NCBI GenBank assembly: GCA_007922305.1
Contig: ML677331.1
Coordinates: 1-64,000, forward strand
Length of the DNA: 64,000 nucleotides
Direction: 5' to 3'
Origin: Dermatemys mawii
Taxonomy: Eukaryota > Chordata > Testudines > Dermatemydidae
The notes under the pieces were generated by a model. The model was given only the letters and a program-made list of their open reading frames with translations. It made no database searches and was not told where the DNA came from. Both the position numbers and the translations under genes were made by a program. This document shows positions 23,682 through 35,057 of the stretch, piece by piece (position 1 is the stretch's first letter; every line of letters begins with the position of its first letter).

Positions 23682-24705
23682 AGTGACTTTCATAGCCCGG
23701 ACCGCCTGGTTGGCTGATTCTTGTTCCCAGTGCTGCACGCAAATCGTTCTCTAATAAGTCACTAGACATTGTAGATGTCTGTTAATTTTCTGTGGTGGCA
23801 AAAATATCACAGTGGAAAAGAGAGTTCAGTTTGTAAGTATGTGAGAGATGTATTGTACCATTTTACAACATCTACCCCAGGAGAAAACACTTGCACTGCT
23901 ATCAAAATTCATTACACTGGGGACTGCCTAAGGTGGCTCTGTTAAATAATGCTATTTGAGAGAAAGACACTAACTTTTTGGGAAAGGCAGACGTCATATC
24001 AAGAATCTTGTCAGGATGCTGGTGCACAACCTGATATCTCATTTCATCAAAGCTGGTGCATGAAAAAAAGACATGATCAGATGGTATATAGGCTTCCTGT
24101 CTCTGCACAAACATAGCTTCAGTGTAGATGTTTCATATGAATGGATCAATTACGAGCACTGTTTTGGGTAAGAGACATATTAGGCTTGATTCCCAGGTGT
24201 GTCAGAGTTCCCGGTACACAGGAAGAGAAGAGAAGCTCTCCACCATCTTTCTGCCTGTCCTGATCCTGTGTGATCCTGGAGGCTGCTGAGATAAACCAGC
24301 CCCTGACAACTGCTGCTCTAATTTGTGCCAGAGGATAATGGCTCCCAGGGACTTCAGTACAAAGAGCACATTTCACTCTGGTCCTGTCTCCTACCACTCC
24401 TGATATGACTCCTTTCCCTCCGAAGCACCCTCTATGGCTGGAAAGAGCAGGAGCAGCTACAGTAGGGTGACTATATCAGTCTTATGCAAGCCAAGGATTC
24501 TCTCATGAGAGGGAATCCTCCAGTGTTGCATCAAAGCAGCTTTAAATCCAGCTGCACAAAAAGGATTGAGAAGGGGCATAGGATCTGGCCCATTATCTGG
24601 AACTCTTAAGTGTTATTCCAAGGGCCAGCTAGGTTCTGGGTTTACTTCCATTGTTATCTAAAGCTGAAGTACATCATCTGGGTACCACAAGCCAGTCCAA
24701 AATTA
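23682..24705. other. No gene seen
   Basis: Unassigned sequence; no recognisable repeat or exon. Confidence 0.45.
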
Positions 24706-24719
24706 CATGATTTGTACTG

Positions 24720-24832
24720 AAAGCGAGGAATACTAGTAGCACCTTAGAGACTAATCAGTCTCTAAGGTGCTAGAAGTATTCCTCACTTTCTTTATGGATA
24801 CAGACTAACACGGCTGCTATTCTTAAACCTGT
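24720..24832 (+). mobile_element. Fold-back-headed insertion, probable Penelope-like element (copy A)
   Basis: The first 33 bases (24720-24752) are an inverted copy of 24757-24789 (30 of 33 match, 4-base loop), so the element opens with a hairpin of its own sequence before continuing to 'acagactaacacggctgct'. It lies between CATGATTTGTACTG (24706-24719) and CATGGTTTGTACTG (24833-24846), a target duplication with one mismatch, although the first few bases of the right copy could belong to the element's own tail. A 5' inverted partial copy plus variable target duplications is reported for Penelope-like retroelements; the class assignment is inference. Confidence 0.6.
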
Positions 24833-24846
24833 CATGGTTTGTACTG

Positions 24847-25329
24847 GCAGCCAAAAAGGAACATGCATCACTATTAGAGACACAAACTGGATTTTGTTGG
24901 AGCGCTATGATCAGTAAAGAGAGCAACACACATGTTATTGCCCCTCTTCTTCCATATCCTGTTGAACCCTTTTGTTCTCACATACAAGGTGAGGGACACC
25001 TCTATTCCTACCCACAGCTCCGACCCCCATTTCTTCCTGCACTCTGTTATACTCCCAGAGCAAAGTACTGTTTCAGACTGGAGCACATTATTAAAATATT
25101 TGCCATAAACCAAACAACATACGCACAGCTTGTACAAACCCCGCCGCTGGGGAGTTTCTCTGGAACACCAAATTCTGCTATGTCTCGTCAATCTCTTCAG
25201 CACAGTTCCAAACCTTAAAGGGACAGGGTGCTGGAAAATATAGCCCTGACATTCCCTCTAGTTCTTGCACAAAAGTAGTTACATTTACACAGAAATACTC
25301 TAGCCTAAAGGCTTCTTCTCCAGCTTCCC
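24847..25329. other. No gene seen
   Basis: Unassigned sequence; frames are not recognised. It may include upstream parts of the LINE fragment that follows. Confidence 0.4.
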
Positions 25330-25480
25330 CTTTTGCTCCCATCATGCACCCCAATTCAATGCTTTCTAAAATGTCACCCTCTATGCTTGGAACAACCTCC
25401 CCATCAACGTTAGCCAAGCTTATTCCCTGTCCCCCTTCAAACTACACCTGAACACCCATTTATTTCAAAGCCCCTATGCT
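25330..25480 (+). pseudogene. LINE reverse-transcriptase C-terminal fragment
   Basis: The plus strand from 25382 reads WNNLPINVSQAYSLSPFK and continues to a 'LNTHLFQ' end. This is the hallmark C-terminus of LINE ORF2 proteins of the L2/CR1/Rex group. About 29 codons are open; nothing upstream is intact. A typical 3' tail ('gcatgctctttaggtcaaga') follows near 25640. Confidence 0.65.
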
Positions 25481-25683
25481 CTACCAATGATCACATGTAT
25501 CTCCTTTTCCTACAGCTTCTCTATTACTCTGCTGCAGTGCATTATTCACGTTGGGACCAATCCTGCTCCCGTTGTGGTCCACACACCACTAACCTCCCAG
25601 TGATTTCAACAAGAACAAGACTGAGCTTTTAAAGTGCATGCTCTTTAGGTCAAGATCTCTCTTTTGCGGTGTGTACTGTAATT

Positions 25684-25710
25684 TTGGGGTGTGTGCAGCA
25701 CACACCCCAA
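25684..25710. repeat. Perfect 13-base-arm palindrome
   Basis: TTGGGGTGTGTGC, a single A, then GCACACACCCCAA: a perfect inverted repeat with a one-base centre. Confidence 0.9.
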
Positions 25711-26599
25711 TTTGGTATTATAGAATGATACAAAAAACCTGTTTATTTCACTAGTCCACTCATTTATTCAGACAAAATCTCGAATCCCAATTTTATCTCA
25801 GAGCAACATACATGTATATATCCATTTACTATAAAGGTCTGAAGTACATAGACAACTGAATATCAGGTGGGTTGTGATTAAAACAAATTATGGAACTTTA
25901 ATGACAGTACTGTAGATGAGACTTCAACAGTGTGCTGAATTGAAATGAGCAAGAAGCAGCAGATATGTTTTGTGAAACTGAAGATGCAGATGGGTTATTT
26001 TAAAGATTACCTGATAAATAGGTAATCTATTTGCACTATATGTGAATCCATGGTCAACTATTTTAAGCATCCAGTGATGAATGCCACTAGATGATTATGC
26101 ACCACAAATGGCAATACAGTCAGTGCCCATATAAGTACTAAATGAGATCATAATGATTAACTCTGTTTCAAAGCAATATCAGATTAATTCACAGGGATAC
26201 TTAAATTGTCATACTTCATTTATAATTTAAACATTGCAGACATGAAACAAATATATGCATATCCTCAGAATCTGATATATTCACTGCCTCACTTTTCTTA
26301 AAAATGCGTCTTCATTCCTATACTGTATAAATGTAAATCAGACAGTTGAGTTTTCAACTCTATTTCAGTTTATCAGTAAAATGGGGTAACAATGGGGCAA
26401 CAGATTTCCAATCAAGTCAGTAAAGGAAAGCTTGTAAATTGTAGAGAATTTATCCCTAGAATGTGTGTCAACAAGTTAATTATTAATATTGCTTAATCTC
26501 TGTTTGCTGTTCACACTCATATAGGTTGATGTCTATAGAATTGCTTTGGAAGCTCACATAGGAGTGCAACGTGATCTAGGGCTAGAGAAAGCATCTAGG
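25711..26599. other. No gene seen
   Basis: AT-rich unique-looking DNA. Confidence 0.5.
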
Positions 26600-26765
26600 G
26601 GTCAAGGGTACCGGATTCTCTTTGTGATTCTTCCACCGACTCACTGGATAATGTTTGAACTCTACACACTTGTGCCTACTTTCGCATTTGTAAACTGGAG
26701 ATAATGATACCGTCCCACCTTTGTAAAGTTATTTGAAATCCTCAATTAAAAGGTAGTACATATGT
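26600..26765 (+). repeat. MIR-type SINE
   Basis: 'taccggattctctttgtgat', 'cgcatttgtaaactggagat' and 'aatgataccgtcccacc' follow the MIR order, ending with 'aggtagtacatatg'. Confidence 0.6.
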
Positions 26766-28129
26766 TTAAACTATCATTGTCATTACTGGGAAGGCCTAAT
26801 TTTGTGCTCATTGGGTGATATTCATCCCTGCTGTACCTCTATTGATTCCGGTGGAGTGAGACTATAGACAAATTTAGCCTATATTTTTTTGCTTTTCCAT
26901 CTGCTCCGAGAAAAAAATAATTGAAAATCAGCACTGAATAGTTACATAAAATACACTGCTCATCATTGTAGCTTCTTTCTTATCTACTCTTGATTGGAAT
27001 ACAATGCAAGAGAAATACAGCTAAGAGCCAGATTGTGATGCACTTGCACAAGTTAGGTACTACCTTATTCCAGCCCCTTTAAAAGCACTGGGACCATTTG
27101 AGTAAGTTATCACTCTGCGTGAGTAAGGGAATTGCAATCTAGATCTAACTGAGTGTAACTTTCCTTTTCTTACTTGGCCAGTAATTCACTGTTTGGCCTA
27201 GCATTTTCCTACATTAAAGATATATTATTTCATTGCAAGCTGCAGAGTATTTTCAATTGCACTCAACAAAACAAGTTGTCATGATACATGGAGACTGCTA
27301 AAGCTATCTACGAATGGCTACATTTTTTGCTGGTTTTAGCTGATTCGTAAACAGGAAAACTAGAAGTTGATAAACCTGTAACTCTGACCTCAACTGACTT
27401 TCTTCTACTCCCGCTGCAAGGCAAGTTAGTGAAGGGCTAACCAAAGAGAAGGAATGAAAGAGAACAATTATGGCATTTGAAGAAGACTTGATGATTGAAG
27501 TAATAAGTCTTGGGGCTACATTTTATATTTACTTTGCCATGAGCTCTGAACAAGGAGCAATGCATTGCCTAACCCTAGCCAGGAGCAATCTGGGAACCTG
27601 ATGGTCGTTGAAAGTCAGTCTTACATGTTTCCCCTTCACTGTCATAGTGGAACTCCCTTGGCCACGTCTGTCTATACCTGACTCAGACTATTTCTCCTGC
27701 TTAAGAAGGTTATATATGGTGTACTTAGATTCTGTTCTAAGCAGAATGAGAACTTTACATCCTTTGGGCAGGCATCGAGGTCTATGACTCTCACATACAA
27801 ATGCTCAAACTCCCCTCCGATATGAACAGGGCTTACCTCTTTTGGCTAACTGATTCTGAGCCAGGCGTACAGATGTGAAGCATTAGTGCACATGTAAAAT
27901 TCAAACCGAACTTTAGTGTCGCTGATCAGGAAAAAGTCTTATAGAAACATGGCACAAACAAGTGACAGTGGGGAAAATAATGTGGCATTATTCCTGGAGA
28001 TATGATCTAAGGACCAAAGAGATGACACAACTTTCTTAAGGGTAAATTAAGTCAGTGGTAGATCCTGGAATAGAACCAAGTTGTCTCATTTCCTAGTATC
28101 TTGCTTTATCTAATCTTGCCACCTGCAAT
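26766..28129. other. No gene seen
   Basis: AT-rich; one scrap of the 'attgattccggtggagt' fold-back family near 26840. Confidence 0.5.
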
Positions 28130-28225
28130 AGCCTTGTCTACACTAGGAAACTTCACCATTGCACCTGCATTGCTGTGAATGAATGGTTGTAAGCTGCAGT
28201 GAAGAGAGCATCTACAGTAGTCATC
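28130..28225. mobile_element. Short DNA-transposon fragment
   Basis: Starts with GCCTTGTCTACACTAGGAAA, a terminal sequence of abundant turtle DNA elements; 'agcatctacagtag' near 28210 may be a diverged opposite end. Confidence 0.4.
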
Positions 28226-28679
28226 CTGTTTGGGGTTCACTGTGTCCATATATTGTGGCACCTCAATAGGACTGTTTGGTAGATACCTGTCTTGCAGTTC
28301 TCTTCAAAAATCCCCATCTATGACACTGTCCAGATCCCTATTTGTTATCTATAACCATTTCATATTTATGACTCAGAGCCTCTCCCAGTGTTGCTATGTT
28401 GCATTAGCTGAGGATGTGACTGAATGTATAAAAAGTGTACATATGAAATATGAACATCATATGGAAAATTCCATATTGGCAGGGCCTTGACCAGAATAGT
28501 TTCTGGGGACATGCTAGGGACATTTTGGAACTGTAACAGGAGAACCCAACTGGATCAGTGAATCCAAACAGTCAGCGCTTCCGAGCCTTCTGTCCACTCA
28601 GACAATATAATGATACAGGGTGGCCTGATGAAGGATGTAACTGATGCATGCCTAGCTTAGAGCAAGTGCTATTGCAACG

Positions 28680-28860
28680 ATGTTGGCAATTCCTGTATGC
28701 AACACTAACAGACCCCAGTTGTCAGCACGCGGGATTGAACCTGGGGCCTCGGCAGCTTACTGAATGAGTCTCTTTCTGCTGCAGGAGCTAAAAGCCATAT
28801 CACTATTAGCTACCATTGTAGAGCAGACTCAGTCAGTCATCTGTCTCTCTCTTTCTGTCA
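28680..28860 (-). repeat. tRNA-derived SINE
   Basis: The minus strand carries an A-box-like TTTTAGCTCCTGCAG (about 28780-28793) and, about 40 bases on, a B-box-like GGTTCAATCCC (28731-28741): the split pol III promoter of tRNA-derived SINEs. It is too degenerate to be a tRNA gene. Confidence 0.55.
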
Positions 28861-28939
28861 GAACACCACACCCAGCAGGTGTGTGGGTTACATGTGCATT
28901 ATTGCAAGCCCCTTTTGATGAGTGTTGACACAATGGGTA

Positions 28940-29831
28940 TGTACGCGAGTCAGTAGGCCCTCCGGGCCACTGGGGGGCGGTGAGGAGCTACTGCCTCACT
29001 TCCACGCCTTGGCCACACCTCCCAGTCACGGGGCAATTAGCATCGGGAGGTGGAACGTCAGGAGTCAGTAGCGCGCCCCTCGGGCAGGGGAGCGCCCACA
29101 AAGGTCAGTAACGTGCCCCTCAAGCAGGGGAGCGCTTGCTAGGGTTTGGGGTGTACCTCACAGGTGAGCTGGCACCAGCAGGAGTCAGGGTCGTCTGTAG
29201 CGGGTGGTTCCAGTTCCTGTCAGCATCCACCTCTGTAGCCCACGGGTCACTGTCGGGCTCTGGCGGTTCCTTGGGGGCCTCAGCCGCTAGCCGCTTGGGG
29301 TCCCCTGCGGCGTCCGCCTCCATCGGCCACGGGCCCCTGCAGGCCTCCGGGAGTTCCTCGGGTACTCGGCAGATCTGGAAACCCCAGGCTGTCCCCTAGA
29401 TCAGGGCTCCCTGGCTTGGCGGCAGGGTGGGGAGGGAGCAGCAAGCAGTCTGCGTCTGTCTCCCTCCCTGGTGCAGCCCTGACTGAGCTAGGGGTCCTGC
29501 CCTTTATACTTCCTGTCCTGCCCTTCCTCTTCCTGGGGGCGGGGCCAGCTTGGTCAAGGCCCGCCCACTCCGGCTGCAAGAGGGTGAGGAGCAGTGGGCG
29601 CTGTGCGGGGTTCTCTCCTCGGTGTCCCCATCTGGTTCCCTCGTTTTGAACCTTTGACCCCCACCCCCGTCCCTGTTTTCTCATTTGTTGTCCCCTGGAA
29701 TTAGTTGAGCCCAGGTTCAGCGTCCCTCCCGTTTGGCTGGGGGAGGGGCTTTAGAAGTGGGCGGGCTTGCGCCCGCCCACATCCTGGGATTTCAATATTG
29801 GCTCAGAGGGAGGCCACCCAGACTCCCTACA
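28940..29831 (-). mobile_element. Solo LTR, family 3 (892 bases)
   Basis: Starts TGTACGCGAG and ends CTCCCTACA, and is flanked by GGGTA on both sides (28935-28939 and 29832-29836), an exact 5-base target duplication. It is GC-rich with several GGGCGG-type boxes. On the minus strand it has TATAAAGG at 29502-29509, so its promoter faces left. No internal retroelement genes adjoin it, so it is a solo LTR left by recombination. Retrovirus-like or Gypsy-like origin cannot be decided from an LTR alone. Confidence 0.8.
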
Positions 29832-29836
29832 GGGTA

Positions 29837-30934
29837 TTACCACCTTTGCAGTTCTTTATAACAGAGCTGGCAACAACAAAACACTTTGGTATACACAAGC
29901 CTCAGGATGGCTGTGAGAATGCGATTTGTGTGCATCACCATTCCTCTTGGCTGTCCTTTGAGTGCAGTTCTCATCTTGATGAACAGCGCATGATTCGTAA
30001 CTCCACTTAGCGTTAATAGGCATTACGATACACAGACACATCACTAAGAAAACAGAGCCCTTCATCTTCTGAACAGATGCCTGGTCAATTTTCTTCTCTT
30101 CAAAATGTGATAAAAAACAAGGCTTTTTGTAACCTGTTCTATAAAGCTAATTTTTTTAAGCTATCCTTTCTAATTCTTCCTTTTTAGAAACTCCGAAACC
30201 CGATGGAATGAATGGCTAGCTACAGCAGAGTACACTGTTTCCTTACTTTTAAGAAAATCAGGTTTGCACTAAAGCAGAAGGCCGGGCAGATGTAGGACTT
30301 TCAGCCTTATAGCCACAAATGACATGTGCCATTTGTTAAAAAGATTTACAGAACTGTATTTTCATAATTAATGCCAGTTATATATTTAAGATCAAATGGT
30401 AGTCTGGCTTGCTTGGAGGCACGAGGAGCAATGGGAGGCCTTAAAGGGTATTCCCTTACTCTCTTGTGCTGGCTACCTGCATCACAGGTAGCAGTGTGCG
30501 AGGGGAAGCAGATGTGGCAGAGCTGCTACATCTCACCTGCACAGGTACAGATCTCATGTAGTTTACTCCCTTCTCAGGCTGCTTAAAGCAGACCCTGTAG
30601 CCAGGAATCTTTGTCTAGCTCTTACTGAATATTCACTTACATGTTTTGGAATATTGTGTTCCTTCCCAATACAGTCTGAAACATTCAGAAATGATTTGTA
30701 ACCAATCAGTTAATAGAAGAATAGACCAGAGTTATCCAGAAGCTTCTACATCACATGAGGTTGCAATCTGGAAAATGTTCTTTGGTACTCAACAGGGCTC
30801 AGTATTACAAATTACAAATAGAAGATGTGCACAAAAACCAAAGACTTTGGCCCTTTACACTCTTCGACTTTGGGGCAAAGGGCATATGTAAAAAAAGCTT
30901 CTCTGGTCTTAGGTCCTCCAGTCTAGTCCCCTGA
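29837..30934. other. No gene seen
   Basis: Unassigned, moderately AT-rich. Confidence 0.45.
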
Positions 30935-31610
30935 ACATAACAACAGCCATCCTTGGTCAGACCACTGGTCCCACTAGCCCGATATCCTGTTTTCTGACAA
31001 TGGCCAATGCCAGGTGCTTCAGAGGGAATGAACAAAACAGGGCAATCATTGAGTACTTCATCCCCTGTCACCTACTCCCAGCTTCTGGCAGTCAGAGACT
31101 AGGGATACCCAGAGCATGGGGTTGCATGCCTGACTGTTTGGCTAATAGCCATTGATGGGCCTATCCTCCATGAACTTGTCTAATTCTTTTTTGAACTCCG
31201 TTATAGTTTTGGCCTTCACAACATCCCCTGACTACAAGTTCCACAAGTTGACTGCATGTTGTATGAAGTGTTTCCTTTTGTTTGTTTTAAACCTGCTGCC
31301 TATTAATTGCATTGTGTGACTGCTGGTTCTTCTGAAAGAGCAAGTAACACTTGCTTATTAACTTTCTCCACACCATTCATGATTTAATAGACCTCTATCA
31401 TATCCCCTCTTAATTGTCTCTTTTCCAAGCTGAAAAGTCCCAGTCTTTTTAATCTCTCCTCATATGGAAGTTGTTCCATAGCATTAATCATTTTTGTTGC
31501 TGATCTCTGTACCTTTTCCAATTCTAACATATCTTTTTTTAAGACGAGGCAACCAGAAGTGCACGCAGTATTCAAAGTGTGGGCATACCATGGATTTACA
31601 GATACTCAGC
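30935..31610 (-). mobile_element. CR1-type LINE, 3' end
   Basis: On the minus strand the C-terminus of ORF2 (31575-31384) reads [34 protein letters not shown] and LRGDMIEVY, the conserved end of CR1-group reverse transcriptases. A 3' untranslated region to about 30940 follows ('ttctgacaatggccaatgcc' on the plus strand). Truncated at the 5' side, as is usual for LINEs. It may not be the same copy as the CR1 piece at 33.8-35.3 kb. Confidence 0.8.
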
Positions 31611-32046
31611 TGGTGCCAATCTACAAAGCTCCACCAAAGTCAATAGTGGTACATCCATTTATATGAGCTGATGATCCAGCCTATACTTATGAAGTGTAAC
31701 AATCTCTGTACAGTATCTATCCAAATTTTTCAATTACACTCATCAGCAGTGTCTCTGAGTATTAGGTGGAGCTTGAGAAAACTTAAGAGAATTTTTTGCG
31801 GTAATTAGGTATTTTACAAAAAGACATCTTCATGGAAACTTAAAATTCCCTCCTAGTGTACGTTCTATGTTTAAATTCCTGAACATTTCTACTTTTAATA
31901 TAGGATAATAATTCAAATGCCAAGCATTGGATGTTCATTTCCAAGACATCACAAATCCAGATTAAGTCTTGAGAGACATGACTGTTAGTTTTAGCTCCTA
32001 TACTACAGAACAGTGATCCACATTCCAAAACTAACATAATATAATG
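31611..32046. other. No gene seen
   Basis: Unassigned stretch between a LINE end and a solo LTR. Confidence 0.45.
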
Positions 32047-32051
32047 ATGCC

Positions 32052-32861
32052 TGTAACGGGGTTAGGACTCACCACCGGGCGCCTCCTGCCAGATAGTCCA
32101 GGAATTAGCTCAGTTCCTCGGCGGAGCGCCCTCCTCCGGTGGTGTCCCGTCCGTTCCTCGCTCTCTCCGTTGTTGCCCTCAGTTGGTGTCTGGACATGCA
32201 TTGCTCCTCACAGGCGACGTCCTCTTCAGGGCACTGCCAGAGGGCAGTGCCCCCAAGTCTACACTCACCCCCTTCCGGGGTGTGGGGGGTGTTTCCACAG
32301 TCCTTCTGCTGCTGTGGCCAGCCACACCCCATGTCGAGCCCCTTCTGGCAGGGGTCAGGTGCAGCCTACTATAGCCACCTCTGCAGCCGGGTTCTATGAG
32401 GGGGAAGGGGGGACCCAGGCCTGCCCTCTACTCTGGGTCCCAGCCCAGGGACCTTTTGGCAGCAGCCATCCTGCCCTCCTTCTCTCCTCTCAGTCCCTTC
32501 ATCTCCCTGGGCCACTTCCCCTGCGGCCCCCTTGCACCTTGTGGCCCTTTGTTCAGGGCCCGCAGCCTGACAGGCACCCAGGCTAGAGCTCCTTTCTGCT
32601 CCCCAGGGCCTGCCCAGGACTGCACTGTCCCTGGTGCTGTAGCTCCTCTCCCCGGAGCTGGACCTTCCCCCTTGAAGATCCAAGGGAGACTGACTGCCTC
32701 TCTGCAGGGCAGCCTTCTTATAGTGTCCAGCCTGTCTCTCATTGGCTGGCTATAACCTAGGCCCTGATTGGCCCTTTGTAAGCCCTTTTCCGATTGGCTG
32801 CCTGCCCGTGCAGCCGCTCTGGCCTACTCCAGCATGGGAGTGGGGCAGTCGCCCCACTACA
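32052..32861 (-). mobile_element. Solo LTR, family 1, copy a (810 bases)
   Basis: TGTAACGGGG ... CCCCACTACA, flanked by ATGCC on both sides (32047-32051 and 32862-32866). The minus strand shows a complete promoter layout: three CCAAT boxes (complements of ATTGG at 32793, 32767 and 32741) followed by TATAAG at 32722-32717. U3 is therefore at the right and transcription runs leftwards. The long open frames across it reflect GC content. No gag-pol sequence adjoins it. A second copy begins at 59504. Confidence 0.87.
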
Positions 32862-32866
32862 ATGCC

Positions 32867-33825
32867 ATATGTTATTTCAAAATCTGAGAACTATGCGAGT
32901 TGAGAACTTATTTTCAGTCTCTTTCAAGCACAAGAGGCCACAAGTGGGGGGAAAATGCTTTATCGCTTCTTGCACAGCACTGTATGAGAATTAGCTATGA
33001 TCAGTGGCGAGTGGAAGATGGATTTCATTTTCAATCTTAGTAGCTTTTCACAGTTCACTGGCTAAATATTTTTAAACAATACATTTCATGTGTTTGCTCA
33101 CATTCTTCTGTGCTTTCACCACACATTCATCTGGGACCACCTCACTGTTTAAAGTTCATATTGATTATGCAATATACAACAGTAACTCAGTTTCTAAAAT
33201 AGCAACAAAACTCTAGCAAGAGCAGACCAGGATATTAACGATAAAACCTAAAGGCATTTATGTTCCTGATATGAACTACCTCGCACAGGACAAATTGTGT
33301 GCGTTTCCACACTGAGTTTCATGTGAATTCTTCTAAGAAATGGTCTGACACTTGGAGCAGATTCCCCAAGATCTTCAGAGGTCAGGGCCACCAGCGGGAA
33401 AGCCCTTGCTTCCTGGTTGGCTGTTCACTTCCCCACAGCTCTTCTGAAGCAGCTGTACTGCCAGACAATTTCTTCAGCCACGTGTTGTTCCCAGACCTTC
33501 GCAGAACAGAAGTGAGAGGAAAGCAGGAATGTTCATGCTGACAACTTCATCATTCACCTACCTGCAAAAGTCCCAAGGCTTTCCAATGGGTCAGGCGAGT
33601 TGAGTGCAATCCCACTTACACCTCCATTTTGCCCTATCTCACACAGCAGGTCCCAAATCTTGTGACACCCTTGTGGAAGGAGGTAACTATTCAGCGGAGG
33701 TGTATTTCCTTCCTCTCTCTTCCAATCCACCAGTTTCCATTCCCCTCTGACCATGGAACAATAGGCTTCACATAAAATTGACATAACACTCATCTTCTCT
33801 AATGCAGCAATCTTTATAGGTAATT
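32867..33825. other. No gene seen
   Basis: Unassigned; no recognised element or exon. Confidence 0.45.
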
Positions 33826-34241
33826 TCCTTTTTTCTCTCCCAAGCTCTCCAAGAACGTTAGGTAATTATTTGTTCCTGTGTCTTTCTAGGTTTTGAAGTT
33901 ATGCTATCCAATCTATAATTCCCTATTCTCTTTGTTATTCTTTTAAAGATGGGAAATATATTAGCCCTTCTCCATTTCTCTGGGCTCTCACCTGGACTCC
34001 AAAAGTTCTCAAAGATAATTGCTAATGGTTCTGAGATTGCTTCAGCTAGTTCCTTAAGTACCAGTAGGATGAATTTCATCAGGCCCTGATGACGTGAATT
34101 CTAATTTATGTAAGCATTCTTTAAACTATTCTTTTCCTATTTTGGTTTGTGTTCCTTCCCCCTTGTTGTTAATTGTATTGAATATCTGGCCACAATTAAT
34201 CTATTTAGGGAAGATTGCAGCAAAAGAGGCACTAAATACTT

Positions 34242-35057
34242 CTATTTGGGCATAAGTTTTTGTTGGTAAAACACCGACTTCTTCAGATGCATGGAGTGAA
34301 TTTTGGTAATTTTCACTCCATCCATCTGAAGAAGTGGGTTCTTTACCCACGAAAGCTTATGCCCAATTAAATCTGTTAGGGTACATCTACAGTACGAAAT
34401 TAGGTCAAATTTATAGAAGTCGATTTTTCAGAAGAGATTTTATATAGTCGATTGTGTGTGTCCCCACTAAGCGCGTTAAGTTGGTGGAGTGCATCCACAG
34501 TACCATGGCTAGCATTGACTCTTGAAGCAGTGTACTGTGGGTAGCTATCCCACAGTCTCTATGGTCTCCGCTACCCATTGGCATTCTGTTTTTTTGAATG
34601 GAGTTCTGCCTGCACAGATTCATCTTCCCATACTGCGATCAGATCCAGTACCTCCCATTCGGTCCATGCTGCAGCTCTTTTGCGATTCTGGGATTGCAGG
34701 AAATGAAATTCAAAAGTTCCCGGGGCTTTTTCTGGGTACCCGGATAGTGCACCTGAGTTGAATGTGCTGTCCAGAGCAGTCACAATGGAGGCCAACACCA
34801 TCAAATTGCATCCACAGTACCCCACAGAACCAGCAAGGTCGATTTTACTGCTACTCCCCTTGCCGGGGAGGAGTACAGAAATCGATTTTAAGAGCCCTTT
34901 AAGTTGACAATACGGGGTTGGTTGTGTGGACAGATTGAGTTTAAGGCCTGTCTATAATACGTGATTATGTTGAATTTAGCCAAATCAAGTCTTTAAGGTG
35001 CCACAGGACTCCTTGTTGTTTTTGTGGATACAGACTAACACAGCTACCTCCTGATAT
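34242..35057 (+). mobile_element. Fold-back-headed insertion, probable Penelope-like element (copy B), interrupted
   Basis: 34242-34300 is an inverted copy of the sequence starting at 34312 ('ttcactccatccatctgaag'), with a short spacer. The element goes on through 'acccacgaaagcttatgccc' and, beyond a Harbinger insertion, 'tctttaaggtgccacaggac' to 'acagactaacacagctacct'. It is flanked by TAAATACTT at 34233-34241 and 35058-35066. No protein frame of its own is visible. Architecture fits 5'-truncated Penelope-like copies; class is inferred. Confidence 0.62.
34377..34980 (-). mobile_element. Harbinger DNA transposon remnant nested in copy B
   Basis: Begins near GGGTACATCTACAGTACG. It carries on the minus strand a piece of the same Myb/SANT-like gene as at 13 kb: LQSQNRKRAAAWTEWEVLDL then IAVWEDESVQAEL (34825-34571). 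'aaatcgattttaagagccct' matches the interior of the other copy. The right end reads 'ggcctgtctataatacg', which is the left-terminal sequence in direct rather than inverted orientation, so the last ~45 bases appear flipped. It interrupts the surrounding element between 'aaatctgttag' and 'tctttaaggtgcc'. Confidence 0.7.

Noticed and set aside
28731..28793. Possible tRNA gene on the minus strand
   Set aside because: A- and B-box-like motifs are present but a cloverleaf is not supported; a tRNA-derived SINE fits better.
32044..32586. 180-codon plus frame
   Set aside because: It lies inside the family 1 LTR, against the LTR's own sense; GC composition explains the open frame.
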